Shown here piece by piece: positions 43,869 to 54,719 of a DNA stretch of 64,000 nt. The stretch lies in the NCBI RefSeq assembly GCF_027887165.1, contig NC_077233.1, positions 186,157,887 to 186,221,886 of the forward strand, written 5' to 3'. The stretch's first letter is position 1, and each line of letters starts with the position of its first letter. The stretch is from Monodelphis domestica. Taxonomy: Eukaryota; Chordata; Mammalia; Didelphimorphia; Didelphidae. Position numbers and translations under genes: made by a program. The notes under the pieces were generated by a model. It was not told the DNA's origin, ran no database searches, and was given only the letters and a program-made list of their open reading frames with translations.

Positions 43869-46198
43869 TCTAGATGTACTTTTAATTGTGTGGAGAGTGT
43901 TTTGTAGTTATGTTAATATAGTTTCTGTTTTTGTTTTGGCACATAGATTCCTAAGTATTTTATATTGTCTAGAGTGATTTTAAATGGAATTTCTCTGTCT
44001 AATTCTTGCAGCTGAGATGTGTTGGAAATATATAGAAATACTGATGGTTTATGTGGGTTTATTTTGTAGCCTGAAAGTTTGCTAAAGTTGTTGATTATTT
44101 CTACTAGCTTTTTAGTTGATTCTCTAGGATTCTTTAAGTAGACATCATCTCATCTGCAAAGAGTGATAGCTTGGAATCCTCAATGCCCATTTTAACACTT
44201 CCAATTTCTTTTTCTTCTCTAATTGCTACTGCTAGTGTTTCTAGTACAATGTTAAATAGTAAGGGTAATAATGGGCATCCTTGTTTCATTACTGATCTTA
44301 TTGGGAAGGCTTCTAATTTGGCTACATTGCAGATGATGTTTGCTGATGGTTTTAGATATATACTGTTTATTGTTTTTAGGAAAGGCCCTTTTATTCCTGT
44401 GCTTTCTAGTGTTTTCAATAGGAATGAGTGTTGCATTTTGTCAAAGGCTTTTTCTGCATCTACTGAGATAATCATGTGATTTTTGCTGGTTTGCTTATTG
44501 ATATGGTCAATTATGTGGATAGCTTTCCTAATACTGAAGCATCCTTGCATTCCTGGTATAAATCCCACATGTTCATAATGAGTAACCCTCATGATCACTT
44601 ACTGGTGAATAATTTTGCTAGTATTCTACTTAAGATTATTGCATCTATGTTCATTAAAGAGATTGGCCTATAGATTTTTTTCTTCTATTTTTGACCTACC
44701 TGACTTTGGAATCAGTACCATATTTGTGTCATAAAAGGAATTTGGCAGAACTCCTTCCTTGCTTATTTTGTTAAATAGTTTATATAATATTTGGATTAGT
44801 TATTATTTGAATGTTTGATAGATTTCATTTGTGAATCCATCTGGTCCTGGGGATTTTTTCTTATGGAGATCTTTGATGGCTTGTTCAATTTATTTTTATG
44901 ATGTGGTGTTGTTTAGGTATCCTATTTTTTCCTCTTTTAATCTAGGCAATTTGTATTTTTGTAAATATTCATCCATATCACCTAGATTGCCATATTTATT
45001 GCCATATAATTGAGCATAATAATTTTAAATGATCATCTTAATTTACTCTTCATTAGAGGTGAGGTATCCCTTTTCATCTTGGATACTGTCAATTTGGTTT
45101 TTTCTTTTCTTTTTTTATAATTAGATTGACCAGTACTTTGTCTAAATTATTTGTTTTTTCAAAGTACCAGCTTCTAGTCTTATTTATTAACACAATAGTT
45201 CTTTGACTTTCAATTTTATTAATTTCTCCTTTGATTTTTAGTATCTCTAATTTAGTCTTCATCTGAGGATTTTTAATTTTTTCACTTTCTAGTTTTTTAA
45301 TTTGCATGCCCAATTCATTGACCTATGCCCTCTCTAGTTTGTTAATATATGAACTCAAGGATAAAAATTTACCCCTTAGTACTGCTTTGGCTACATTCCA
45401 TAGATTTTGAAAGGATGTCTCATCATTGTCATTTTCTTCAATGAAGTTATTAATTGTTTATATGATTTGTTCTTTAATTGATTTTGAAGAACCATATTAT
45501 TTAATTTCCAATTAATTTTTGATTTGCCTCTCCATACACCCTTACTAATTATTATTTTTATTGCATTGTTATATGAGAAGGTTGCGTTGATTATTTCTGC
45601 TCTTTTTCACTTGTTTGCAATGTTTTTGTGCCCTAGTACATGGTCAATCTTTGTGAATGTACCATGAGCTGCTGAAAAGGTGTAATTCTTTTTGTCCCTA
45701 TTTATTTTCTCCACATATCTACTAACTTTAATTTTTTAAAGATTTCATTCATTTCTCTTACCTCTTTCTTATTTATTTTTTGGTTTGATTTATCTAGTTT
45801 GGGTATAGGAAGGTTCAGGTCTCTCACTAGTATAGTTTTTCTATCTATTTCATCTTTGAGCTCCACTAGTTTCTCTGTTAGAAATTTGGATGCTATGCCA
45901 TTTGGTGCATACATGTTGAGTATTGATATTTCTTCATTGTCTATACTGTCATTTATCAGGATGTAATTGCTCACCCTATATCTTTTGACTACATCTATTT
46001 TTACTTTGACTTTGTTATCTATCATGACATATTGTGACTCCTGCCTTCTTTTTCTCAGTTGATGACCAATAGATTTGGCTCCCTCTGCTTACTTTTACCC
46101 TATGTGTGTCTACCTTCCTCATATGTGTTTCTTGTAGACAGCATATGGTAGGGTTTTGGTTTCTAATCCATGCTGCTCTTTGCTTATGTTTTATGGGT
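43869..46198 (-). mobile_element. Outer L1 of the nest, ORF2 5' half
   Basis: ORF2 continues from the split: RT pieces 44598-44134 ([36 protein letters not shown] in place of FADD), linker 45313-45089, endonuclease 46025-45702 (VRDLNLPIPKL). The copy stops at 46198 inside the first part of the endonuclease, so it was 5'-truncated on insertion. Heavily mutated. Confidence 0.88.
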
Positions 46199-46340
46199 AA
46201 AGAACTGTACAAAATTATGATGAAATGAACAGAAACAAGGGAACATATACAGTAAAGGAAATATTGTTTGAAGCATGACTTATATGTCCACCTCTGAGAA
46301 AAAGAACTGATAAGGAGAAATAAAATCAGGACATTGTTAT

Positions 46341-46379
<39 letters not shown>

Positions 46380-46480
46380 TTTCTTTTTTTCAAATGATAT
46401 ATTGAAGGGAGGGAAGAAAGTGAAAGAGCAAATTACCTGGGAATTTTAATGTAACAAAAACACAAATGAATTAAAAAAAA
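46199..46480 (+). mobile_element. Old L1 3' end, right half (outermost of the nest)
   Basis: Continues 34880-35060: 'GAACTGTACAAAATTATGATG', 'GAACAGAAACAAGGGAACA', then degraded 3' UTR with a CA repeat (46341-46378) and an A-rich end. Confidence 0.65.
46341..46378. repeat. (CA)n microsatellite
   Basis: About 18 units with one TAT interruption. Confidence 0.9.
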
Positions 46481-46554
46481 TTAAAATATCAAGCCAAAGA
46501 AACAACTCTGTAATGAAAAGTATATCACTCTTATTTCACCTAGTTTGGGTAGGG

Positions 46555-46850
46555 ATGGGGAGTGGACTTATAATTTCATTGATATAAAGAAATTCTAGTT
46601 AAGGAAACTCCCTCTCCTTATAAAAGTCAGCATCTCCTCAGCAAATTCTAGTTTAAAGAGTTGTCTGGAGCATTGAGAATATATGGATCTGTCCAGGGTT
46701 CTATAGCTAGTATGTGCCAGAGAGAGGATTTGAAAGAAGGCATTCTTGGCTTTGAGGTCAGCATTCTAAGTACAATACCATATAACCTATTACATCTATT
46801 TTATAAAAAGAAAGAATTTTTAAAAAAAGAAGCCAAAATGGCGAAGTAAT
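46555..46850 (-). repeat. MIR3-like marsupial SINE
   Basis: 'CATTGATATAAAGAAATTC', 'GGAAACTCCCTCTCC', 'GTCTGGAGCATTGAG', 'CTATAGCTAGTATGTGCCAG', 'GCATTCTAAGTACAATACC'. Matches 47655-47885 in order. Confidence 0.7.
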
Positions 46851-47454
46851 CAGCCCAAGGTCATATGCAAGGAATGCATGAGAATTAGACTTCAACCAAT
46901 CTTGAGACTCCAAGGCCAAAGATTTTTGCATTCCAACAAATCTGCCTTATGATCTTTTTATGACATTTCTATAATCCAGTGTGATTCAACAAACATTTAT
47001 TAGGCACCCACTGAAAGAATCTAAGGTTTTACCCACTGTAGTACCCTTATAAAAGGTCATTTGGGAAAGTCAAAGGTTGACATTCTAGGGATTTATAGAA
47101 ATAACAGACACCAAAGATTAAATATTTTTATCTGCTATTAGCCCTTCTAGCTTGTAAGGCATCTAGAAAAAAAGGAAGACTATGGCTAAAATATTCCCAC
47201 CAATTTTTCTCCCTTTCTACTTTGTCTCATAGCTGGTTTGAACCTAATATTTGTGGACTTTGTGGATTGTGAAAAGATCAGACTATGATAGAAATGCCAA
47301 ATAGTGGAGCCTTAGTCATTCAAATGGAATTTTACCTCTTAGGAGTTTAGATGATTAGAAACATATTTTGACTTTGTATGTACAAGCTTTGAGAAGTAAG
47401 TTCTTTAAAAAAATATCATTGTTTTTTAGCTCCCTGATTGACCTGAACTATAAT
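46851..47454. other. No recognised feature
   Basis: Nothing recognised beyond a possible core-repeat shard at 46860-46960. Confidence 0.4.
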
Positions 47455-47645
47455 ACTTGGCATAAGGATAGAGAGCCAGTCCTAGAATTGGGAGGTCCTG
47501 GGTTCAAATATGACCTCAGATACTTCCTAGCTGTGTGACCTTGGACAAGTCATTTAATCCCATTTCCCTACCCCTTGACACTCTTTAGTCTTAGAATTGA
47601 TAATATATAAGAATAGATAAGATAGAAGGTAAGATTTTTTTTAAG
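47455..47645 (+). repeat. tRNA-derived SINE with A-rich tail
   Basis: 'GAGAGCCAGTCCTAGAATTG', 'GGTCCTGGGTTCAAATATG', 'AGCTGTGTGACCTTGGACAAG', 'CTTAGAATTGATAATATATA', 'GATAGAAGGTAAGATTT'. Same family as 33504-33681. Confidence 0.8.
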
Positions 47646-47654
47646 GCTAGATTA

Positions 47655-47885
47655 ACTATGATTCCACTGCTATAGGGAATTCCTAGGTGTCAAAATTCCC
47701 TCTAACAATGCAGATCTCATCTATTCTGCAATTTGTCTTAGAGAGTTGATTAAGGCTTTGAGAGAGGAAAAGTGATTTGCTCTGGGTCAAGCAGTCAGCA
47801 TGTATCAGAGACAGGACTTGAACCCACATCTTCCTGGCTCTGAAGCTAATTCTCATGTTATTATGCCCTGCTGCCTCTAAACACA
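47655..47885 (-). repeat. MIR3-like marsupial SINE
   Basis: 'CTATAGGGAATTCCTAGGTG', 'ATTCCCTCTAACAATGCAGA', 'AAGTGATTTGCTCTGGGTCA', 'GGACTTGAACCCACATCTTC', 'TGCCCTGCTGCCTCTA'. Confidence 0.8.
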
Positions 47886-48585
47886 TGCCACAAATCTGAA
47901 TTCTTGATGTTTGAGGAATGTGGTATTGCTGTCCAGAGTATTACCATCCACAACAGTGACAGCTCTGCCTATGACTGCTGGCTGGCTGATCTTTGCTTTT
48001 CCTGTAGGCTATGAAACCCAAGTCTTTGAGCTTAGTATCTAATAGATTTTATTTCTATTTATTTTTCATGAAAATTTATTATAAATAGAGTGCTTATAAG
48101 AAACTAATGAGCTATAATAAATTTGCATGCTCATGAAGCCTGTTCATTTATTCATGGACCTGGCACACAGAATGGGGTGGGGGGGGAGTGACATTAATTC
48201 TGCTAGAAGTTACTGGAGAATATATGCCACCCTAAGCACATGAGTGTAGCTCACTAAAAGAAAATGTACATTCATCTCTGGTTGTTTTTTCTTTCTACCC
48301 TAACATATGCCTTAGAATATTCTTCTATGGATAGAATATTCTACTCGGAAGAGGTCAAAAGGCTATTTCCTGCAAGTGCTCCTTTGCATTTTTAAGGTCT
48401 TTGAAAATTTACTGCAAAACTCTGAATTTAAACCTTGAAAGGTATATCTACTTTGTGCCTAGGAAGGTGATTTTCAAAAGGCATCCCTTCACTAAGATAT
48501 ATGTTAATTGCAGGCTGTTCTTATATCTTTGAATGTAGTACTTTTCAAATGCATAGAGCCCATACCAACGCAGTGCTGGGCTAGA
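47886..48585. other. No recognised feature
   Basis: Unique-looking AT-rich sequence. Confidence 0.45.
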
Positions 48586-48589
48586 GAGA

Positions 48590-48710
48590 GCTAGAGAATA
48601 GTGACAAGAACCCTGAATTAGTAGCCAAGAGACTTTGTGCTAAGAATTTGACATTAGATAAGTCATTTCATCTTTTGGGGTCTTAGTGCTGCCATATGTG
48701 AAGTGCTGCC
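48590..48710 (+). repeat. MIR-type SINE remnant
   Basis: 'GACAAGAACCCTGAATTAGTAG' then 'GATAAGTCATTTCATC' in MIR order. Confidence 0.5.
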
Positions 48711-48714
48711 AATC

Positions 48715-49110
48715 AATTCATCAATAAATATTTATTAAACGCTTACTATGTGTAAGGCATTTTGCTAAGCACTGGCAATGTGAAGGAAAATAGTTCCTGC
48801 CCTCTAGGAGCTTTCTTTGATAATAGCCACTCTCTCCCCACCCCCTCTCTTTCATCTTTAGATATAGATAGATATGATTTTAAAATTTGTAACGAACTTT
48901 TCAAATATTTGTCTCATTTGATGCTTATAAGAGTTTTTTTGAAGAAGGTGTTGATATTATCACCATTTTACAGACAATGAAGTGAAACCGGAGGGAGGTT
49001 GTGATTGGCTTATGATCTAGCAGGTGTCTGAGGAAGAATATGAATTCAGGTCTTCTGTATTCTCAAATCCAGTTCTCTACCCATTATGCCACCTTGCTGT
49101 TTATCTAGAA
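48715..49110 (-). repeat. MIR3-like composite SINE
   Basis: 'ACGCTTACTATGTGTAAGGC', 'GCTAAGCACTGGCAATG', 'GATATTATCACCATTTTAC', 'GATCTAGCAGGTGTCTGAG', 'CTCTACCCATTATGCCACC'. Same build as 29050-29862. Confidence 0.7.
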
Positions 49111-49134
49111 ATGGAGGAAAGATAATTTATTCAA

Positions 49135-49435
49135 AAAGGTATTTATAAAATGCATAGAGATGATTCCAGACAAAGTTAGAGGGGAATGATTTAGCAACTG
49201 GAGAAAATGAGAAAGGACTTCTGCAGAAGATGTCAACTGATCTGAGGGTTGAGAAAGCCAAGTTTTCTCCGTGCCAAAAATGGGGAAGAGATTCTAGGTC
49301 TGGGTGGGAATCAATGCAAAGGCATGGAAGTGGGAGATGAAATATGATGTGTGAAGCATAGTATGTAAGTCAGTATGGCTAGACTCTAGAATAGAATAAT
49401 GTGTAATAATACTGGAAAGTGTTAGGTTGTGAGCA
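49135..49435 (-). mobile_element. L2 LINE 3' part
   Basis: The reverse complement has the L2 3' order: 'CATGCCTTTGCATTGATTCCC', 'CCTAGAATCTCTTCCCC', 'AAGTCCTTTCTCATT'. Confidence 0.55.
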
Positions 49436-49439
49436 GTTA

Positions 49440-52345
49440 TTTTTTATTTTTAAAAATCATTTATTTAATTAATTAATTTAGAATATTTTCCCTTGGTTAA
49501 ATGATTCATGTTTTTTCCCTCTCCTCCTCCTTCCCTCCTCCTGGAGCTGACAATAAATTCCCCTGTGTTTTACATGTATCATTGTTCAAGACCTATTCCA
49601 TTTTATTAATATCTGCAATAGAGTGATCATTTAGAGTCTACATCCCCAATTATATCCCCTTCTAACCATGTGATCAATCATATGATTTTCTTTTGCATTT
49701 CTGCTCCCATAGTTCTTTCTCTGGATGTGGATAGAGTTCTTTCTCATAAGTCCCTTAGAATTGTCCTGGATCGTTGCATTGCTGATAGTAGAGAAGTTCA
49801 TTATGTTCTATTTGTGCCACAGTGTATCAGTCTTTGTGTATAATGTTCTCCTGCTTCTGTTGCTTTCACTCTGCATAAATCCTTGGAAGTCTTTCCAGTT
49901 CACATGTAATTCCTCCAGTTCATTATTCCTTTCAGCACAATAGTATTCCATCAACATCAGATACCACAATTTTTTCAGCCATTCCCCAGTCAATGGATAC
50001 CCCCTCCTTTTCTAGTTTTTTGCCACCACAAAGAGCACAGCTATGGATATTTTTGTTCACTTATTTTTCTCTATTACCTCTTTGGGGTACAAACCTAGCA
50101 GTGGTATGACTGGATCAAAGGGCAGGCTCTCTTAAATCCATAGTTCCAAATTGCCTTCCAGAATGTCTGAATCAATTCATAACTCCACCAGCAATGCATT
50201 AGTGTCCCAATTTTGCCACATCCCTCCAACATTTATTACTTTCCTTTGCTGTCATAATGGCCAATCTGCTAGTTAGGAGGTAGTACCTCATAGTTATTTT
50301 GATTTTCATTTTCTCTTAATTTGATTTTTATTTCTTTTAATTATGAGAGATTTAGAACACTTTTCCATGTGCTTATTAATAGTTTTGATTTATTTACCTG
50401 AAAACTGCCAATTCATGTCCCTTGCCCATTTATCAATTGGAGAATAACTTAAATTTTGTACAATTGATTTAGTTCCTGTCACCAACTTCTCCTACCCTTC
50501 CATTGTATTGGTCTTCTCTTCCCTGCCCCTGTGAGCTTCTTTATGAAATATATATTTACACCATTTTTCTCTTTTCCCATTTCTCTTAGTATTTTCCTCT
50601 TTTTCACCCCTAGTTTTTAATATATTTTTGAACTATCATTCTATACAGTTTGTCACTGTACCCTCTTAGTATACTTCTTCTAGCTACCTTGATGATAAAA
50701 ACATTTTTAAGAGTTACCAATATCATCTTTTCATATAGGAATAGAAATAATTTGATCTTATTGGCTTCCTTACATTTTTTTTCTTTTTACTTTCTTAATA
50801 ACCTTTTGGTTATTCTCTTGTATTCTGAATTTGGACATCAAATTTTCTGTTTAAGTCAGATCTTTTCTTTAGGAATGCTTTGAAATATCCTATTTTATTA
50901 AATGACCATACTTCCCCCTGCAAGAATATAGTCAGTTTTGTTGGGTAGTTGATTCTTGGTTGTAGACCCAGTTCTCTTGCTTTCTGGAATATCATATTTC
51001 ATGCTTTCTAGTCCTTCAGGGTGGATGCAGCCAGGTCCTATGTAATTATGACTGTGGCTTCATGATATCTGAGTGATTTCTTTTTAGCAGTTTGTAGTAT
51101 CTTTTCCTTGGTCTGGAAGTTCTTGAACTTGACTATAACATTCCTGGGTGTTGTCAATTGGGGATTTAATGCAGGGGGTGATCTGTGGATTCTTCCAATC
51201 TCTATTTTATCCTCTTGTTAAAGAATATCAGGGCAGTTTTCTTGGATAATTTATTGTAGAATGATGTCCAGGCTTTTTCTTTGGTCATGTTTTTCTGGTA
51301 GTCCAATAATTCTTAAGTTGTCTCTCCCAGGTTTATTTTCCGGGTCTCTCTTTTTTTTTTAAATTAATGAGTGGTTTCATATTTTTCTCAATTTTTTTAT
51401 TCTTTTGATTTTGTTTTATATATTCTGGCTACCTTTTGAATTCATTTGCTTCTAGTTGTTCAATTCCAATTTTTAATGACTGTATTTCAGCCCTGGGGTT
51501 TTGATCCTCCTTTTCCTTCTGATCTATTTTTCTTTGTAGGTCATCTTTCACTTTCTTTGCCTCATTTTCAGGCTGGTAAATTCTGGCTTTTAAGATACTA
51601 TTTTCTTGCTTTAGGTCATGTGCCTCTGTTTCCAGATGACCTATTTTGATTTTTAAGTTCTTTCCCCAAATTTCTTCAGTCTTTTTTCATTGTTTTTTGA
51701 GTTCTTCCAAAGCCTGAATCCAGTTTGCTTGGAGTTCCTTGGTCCACCTCTGTTCTATTTGTTGTTGTTGTTGTTGTTCATTACCTGAATAGAAGCTTCC
51801 AATTGTAATTATTTTTCTTTTTCTGTTGTTTACTCATATTTCCCCCCTTCTTATTGGCTGTATTCTTGTTCCTCTGTTTATTTGCTGGAGCTATGAATTT
51901 GGGCTCTTCTGACCTGAAGGAGATTTTTCTCTGCTCTGCTGATTCATTGGATTAGGGTGATGGAGCTGATCTGTTGTATTAATGTGCCCTGAGGCAAGAT
52001 TTTCCCCAGCTGCCAGCAGAAACTGAAGGTGAAAATGAAGTTGTGGAGGCTGAAGGTAGTTACCCTCATCCTCCTCTCTAACTTTCTGTCAGCTGCTTCC
52101 CTGCCAACTGTGGTCAAATCCCTGAACCTCAAGTAGCTGTGGTAGCAAGGCACTTCCTCTGGACTAGAGCTCTTGCCCTGAGATGCCACCAACCACTGGA
52201 GTATCAGCAGAGTAGGTGGAGGAAGAGTCCTGGGACCTTCTTTTTTTCTTTTCTTTGAACTGGAGAATTCTCTCTGAGTACCTTGAGCAGGAGAGTCCCC
52301 CAGCTCTGTCCTGTAGCTGTATTTGGTTTTCTCTCTCCCTTGAAG
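49440..52345 (-). mobile_element. Half-L1 (HAL1-like) element
   Basis: A 2.9-kb antisense L1 relative: 3' UTR (49440-49800), the last 220 or so codons of ORF2 (49800-50475), then directly the spacer (50476-50800), ORF1 (50801-51790) and a 5' UTR (51790-52345). The endonuclease and RT are missing. This is the build of HAL1 elements, which keep ORF1 and depend on L1 ORF2p in trans. ORF1 is degraded; its C-terminal domain is open at 50995-50810 (MIFQKARELGLQPRINYPTK). The 5' end is cut by the L1 at 52385. Confidence 0.7.
50801..51790 (-). pseudogene. ORF1 of the half-L1, broken
   Basis: The C-terminal domain is clear (NYPTKLTIFLQGEVWSFNKI). The coiled-coil region (51360-51720) is badly degraded. 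A GTT run at 51762-51776 lies near the start. Confidence 0.7.
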
Positions 52346-52384
52346 CTATTTGTTTTGTTTTGTTTTGTTTTTGGCTTATTTCAT

Positions 52385-52585
52385 TTATTTATTTATTTTT
52401 AAAATTAATTTATTTAGTCAATTTAGAACACTATTCCTTGGTTACAAAAATCACATTGTTTCCCTCCCTCCCCTCCCTGCACCCTTCCTGCAGCTGACAC
52501 GTAATTTCATTAGGTATTATATATGTCCTTGATCAGAACCTATTTCCATGTTGTTGGTGTTTGGATTCACTTAGAGTCTAAATCC
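52385..52585 (-). mobile_element. L1 (third large copy), 3' UTR left of the LTR
   Basis: 'TCAATTTAGAACACTATTCC', 'CTGACACGTAATTTCATTAGG', 'CATGTTGTTGGTGTT', 'TTAGAGTCTAAATCC': L1 3' UTR, antisense. Continues at 55467 after the LTR insertion. Confidence 0.85.
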
Positions 52586-53022
52586 TGTGCAAGAAGCAGG
52601 AATAGAGAAAGGTTTTGAAAGACAAGCCAAGATGCAAGAGACAAAGCTGGGGACGTGTCTTGTCAATCAAGATGAAGATTCTAAAATGGAATGTTTCCAG
52701 GAGGAGTGGCAGTTGAGGCTGGCAGTTGAGGCTGGCTGAAGACCCTGATTGTGCTGACTTGTTTTTTGGGGCTTTCTGATCAAGGGGAGAGCCCTGTGCT
52801 CTCTGAAATTTTGACTGACCAAGAGTTGGGGTTATTCTGGCCACAGAGAGAGGAAAAGAAGGAGAAACTTGGAACACAGCTCAGCAGCAAGAACTAGAAA
52901 GAGAAATCCCATTCAAAATCACCTTAGACAAAATAAAATACCTAGGAATCTACCTCCCAAGACAAACACAGGAACTATATGAACACAACTACAAAACACT
53001 CGCCACACAACTAAAACTAGAC

Positions 53023-54447
53023 TTGAACAAATGGAAAAACATTAACTGCTCATGGATAGGACGAGCCAATATAATAAAAATGACCATCCTACCCAAACTT
53101 ATTTATCTATTTAGTGCCATACCCATTGAACTACCAAAATACTTCTTCACTGATTTAGAAAAAACCATAACAAAGTTCATTTGGAAGAACAAAAGATCAA
53201 GGATATCCAGGGAAATAATGAAAAAAAACACATATGATGGGGGCCTTGCAGTCCCTGACCTAAAACTATATTACAAAGCAGCAGTCATCAAAACAATTTG
53301 GTACTGGCTAAGAAACAGAAAGGAAGATCAGTGGAATAGACTGGGGGAAAGCGACCTCAGCAAGACAGTATACGATAAACCCAAAGATCCCAGCTTTTGG
53401 GACAAAAATCCACTATTCGATAAAAACTGCTGGGAAAATTGGAAGACAGTGTGGGAGAGACTAGGAATAGATCAACACCTCACACCCTACACCAAGATAA
53501 ATTCAAAATGGGTGAGTGACTTAAACATAAAGAAGGAAACCATAAGTAAATTGGGTAAACACAGAATAGTATACATGTCAGACCTTTGGGAGGGGAAAGG
53601 CTTTAAAACCAAGCAAGATATAGAAAGAATCACAAAATGTAAAATAAATAATTTTGACTACATCAAACTAAAAAGCTTTTGTACAAACAAAACCAATATA
53701 ACTAAAATCAGAAGGGAAACAACAAATTGGGAAAAAATCTTCATAGAAACCTCTGACAAAGGTTTAATTACTCATATTTATAAAGAGCTAAATCAATTGT
53801 ACACAAAATCAAGCCATTCTCCAATTGATAAATGGGCAAGGGAAATGGATAGGCAGTTCTCAGATAAAGAAATCAAAACTATTAACAAGCACATGAAGAA
53901 GTGTTCTACATCTCTTATAATCAGAGAGATGCAAATCAAAACAACTCTGAGGTATCACCTCACACCTAGCAGATTGGCTAACATAACAGCAAAGGAAAGT
54001 AATGAATGCTGGAGGGGATGTGGCAAAATAGGGACATTAATTCATTGCTGGTGGAGCTGTGAACTGATCCAACCATTCTGGAGGGCAATTTGGAACTATG
54101 CCCAAAGGGTGCTAAAAGAATATCTACCCTTTGACCCAGCCATAGCACTGCTGGGTCTGTACCCCAAAGAGATAATGGACAAAAAGACTTGTACAAAAAT
54201 ATTCATATCTGCGCTCTTTGTGGTGGCCCAAAACTGGAAAATGAGGGGATGCCCATCAATTGGGGAATGGCTGAACAAACTGTGGTATATGTTGGTGATG
54301 GAGTACTATTGTGCTAAAAGGAATAATAAAGTGGAGAAGTTCCATGGAGACTGGAACAACCTCCAGGAAGTGATGCAGAGCGAGAGGAGCAGAACCAGGA
54401 GAACATTGTACACAGAGACAAACACACTGTGGTATCATCGAACGTAA
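53023..54447 (+). pseudogene. L1 ORF2 C-terminal part, open
   Basis: 474 residues with no stop (the frame is open from 52873; the methionine is internal). Same protein as residues of the 11082-13793 block from [14 protein letters not shown] to the end, with the CCHC knuckle [18 protein letters not shown] intact. It lacks the endonuclease and RT because the insertion was truncated, so it has no activity on its own. Confidence 0.93.
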
Positions 54448-54703
54448 TGGACTTCTCCATTAGTGGTGGTGTAATGTCCCTGAACAACTTGCAGGGACCC
54501 AGGAGAAAAAAACACCATTCATAAGCAAAGGATAAACTATGGGAGTGGAAACACCGAGAAAAAGCAACTGCCTGAATACAGAGGTTGAGGGGACATGACA
54601 GAGGAGAGACTCTAAATGAACACTCTAATGCAAATACTATCAACAAAGCAATGGGTTCAAATCAAGAAAACATCTAATGCCCAGTGGACTTACGCGTTGG
54701 CTA

Positions 54704-54719
54704 TGGGGGGTGGGGGGGA
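54704..54719 (+). other. G-rich tract in L1 3' UTR
   Basis: GGGGGG T GGGGGGG, the same tract as at 10810-10826; a candidate G-quadruplex. Confidence 0.75.
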
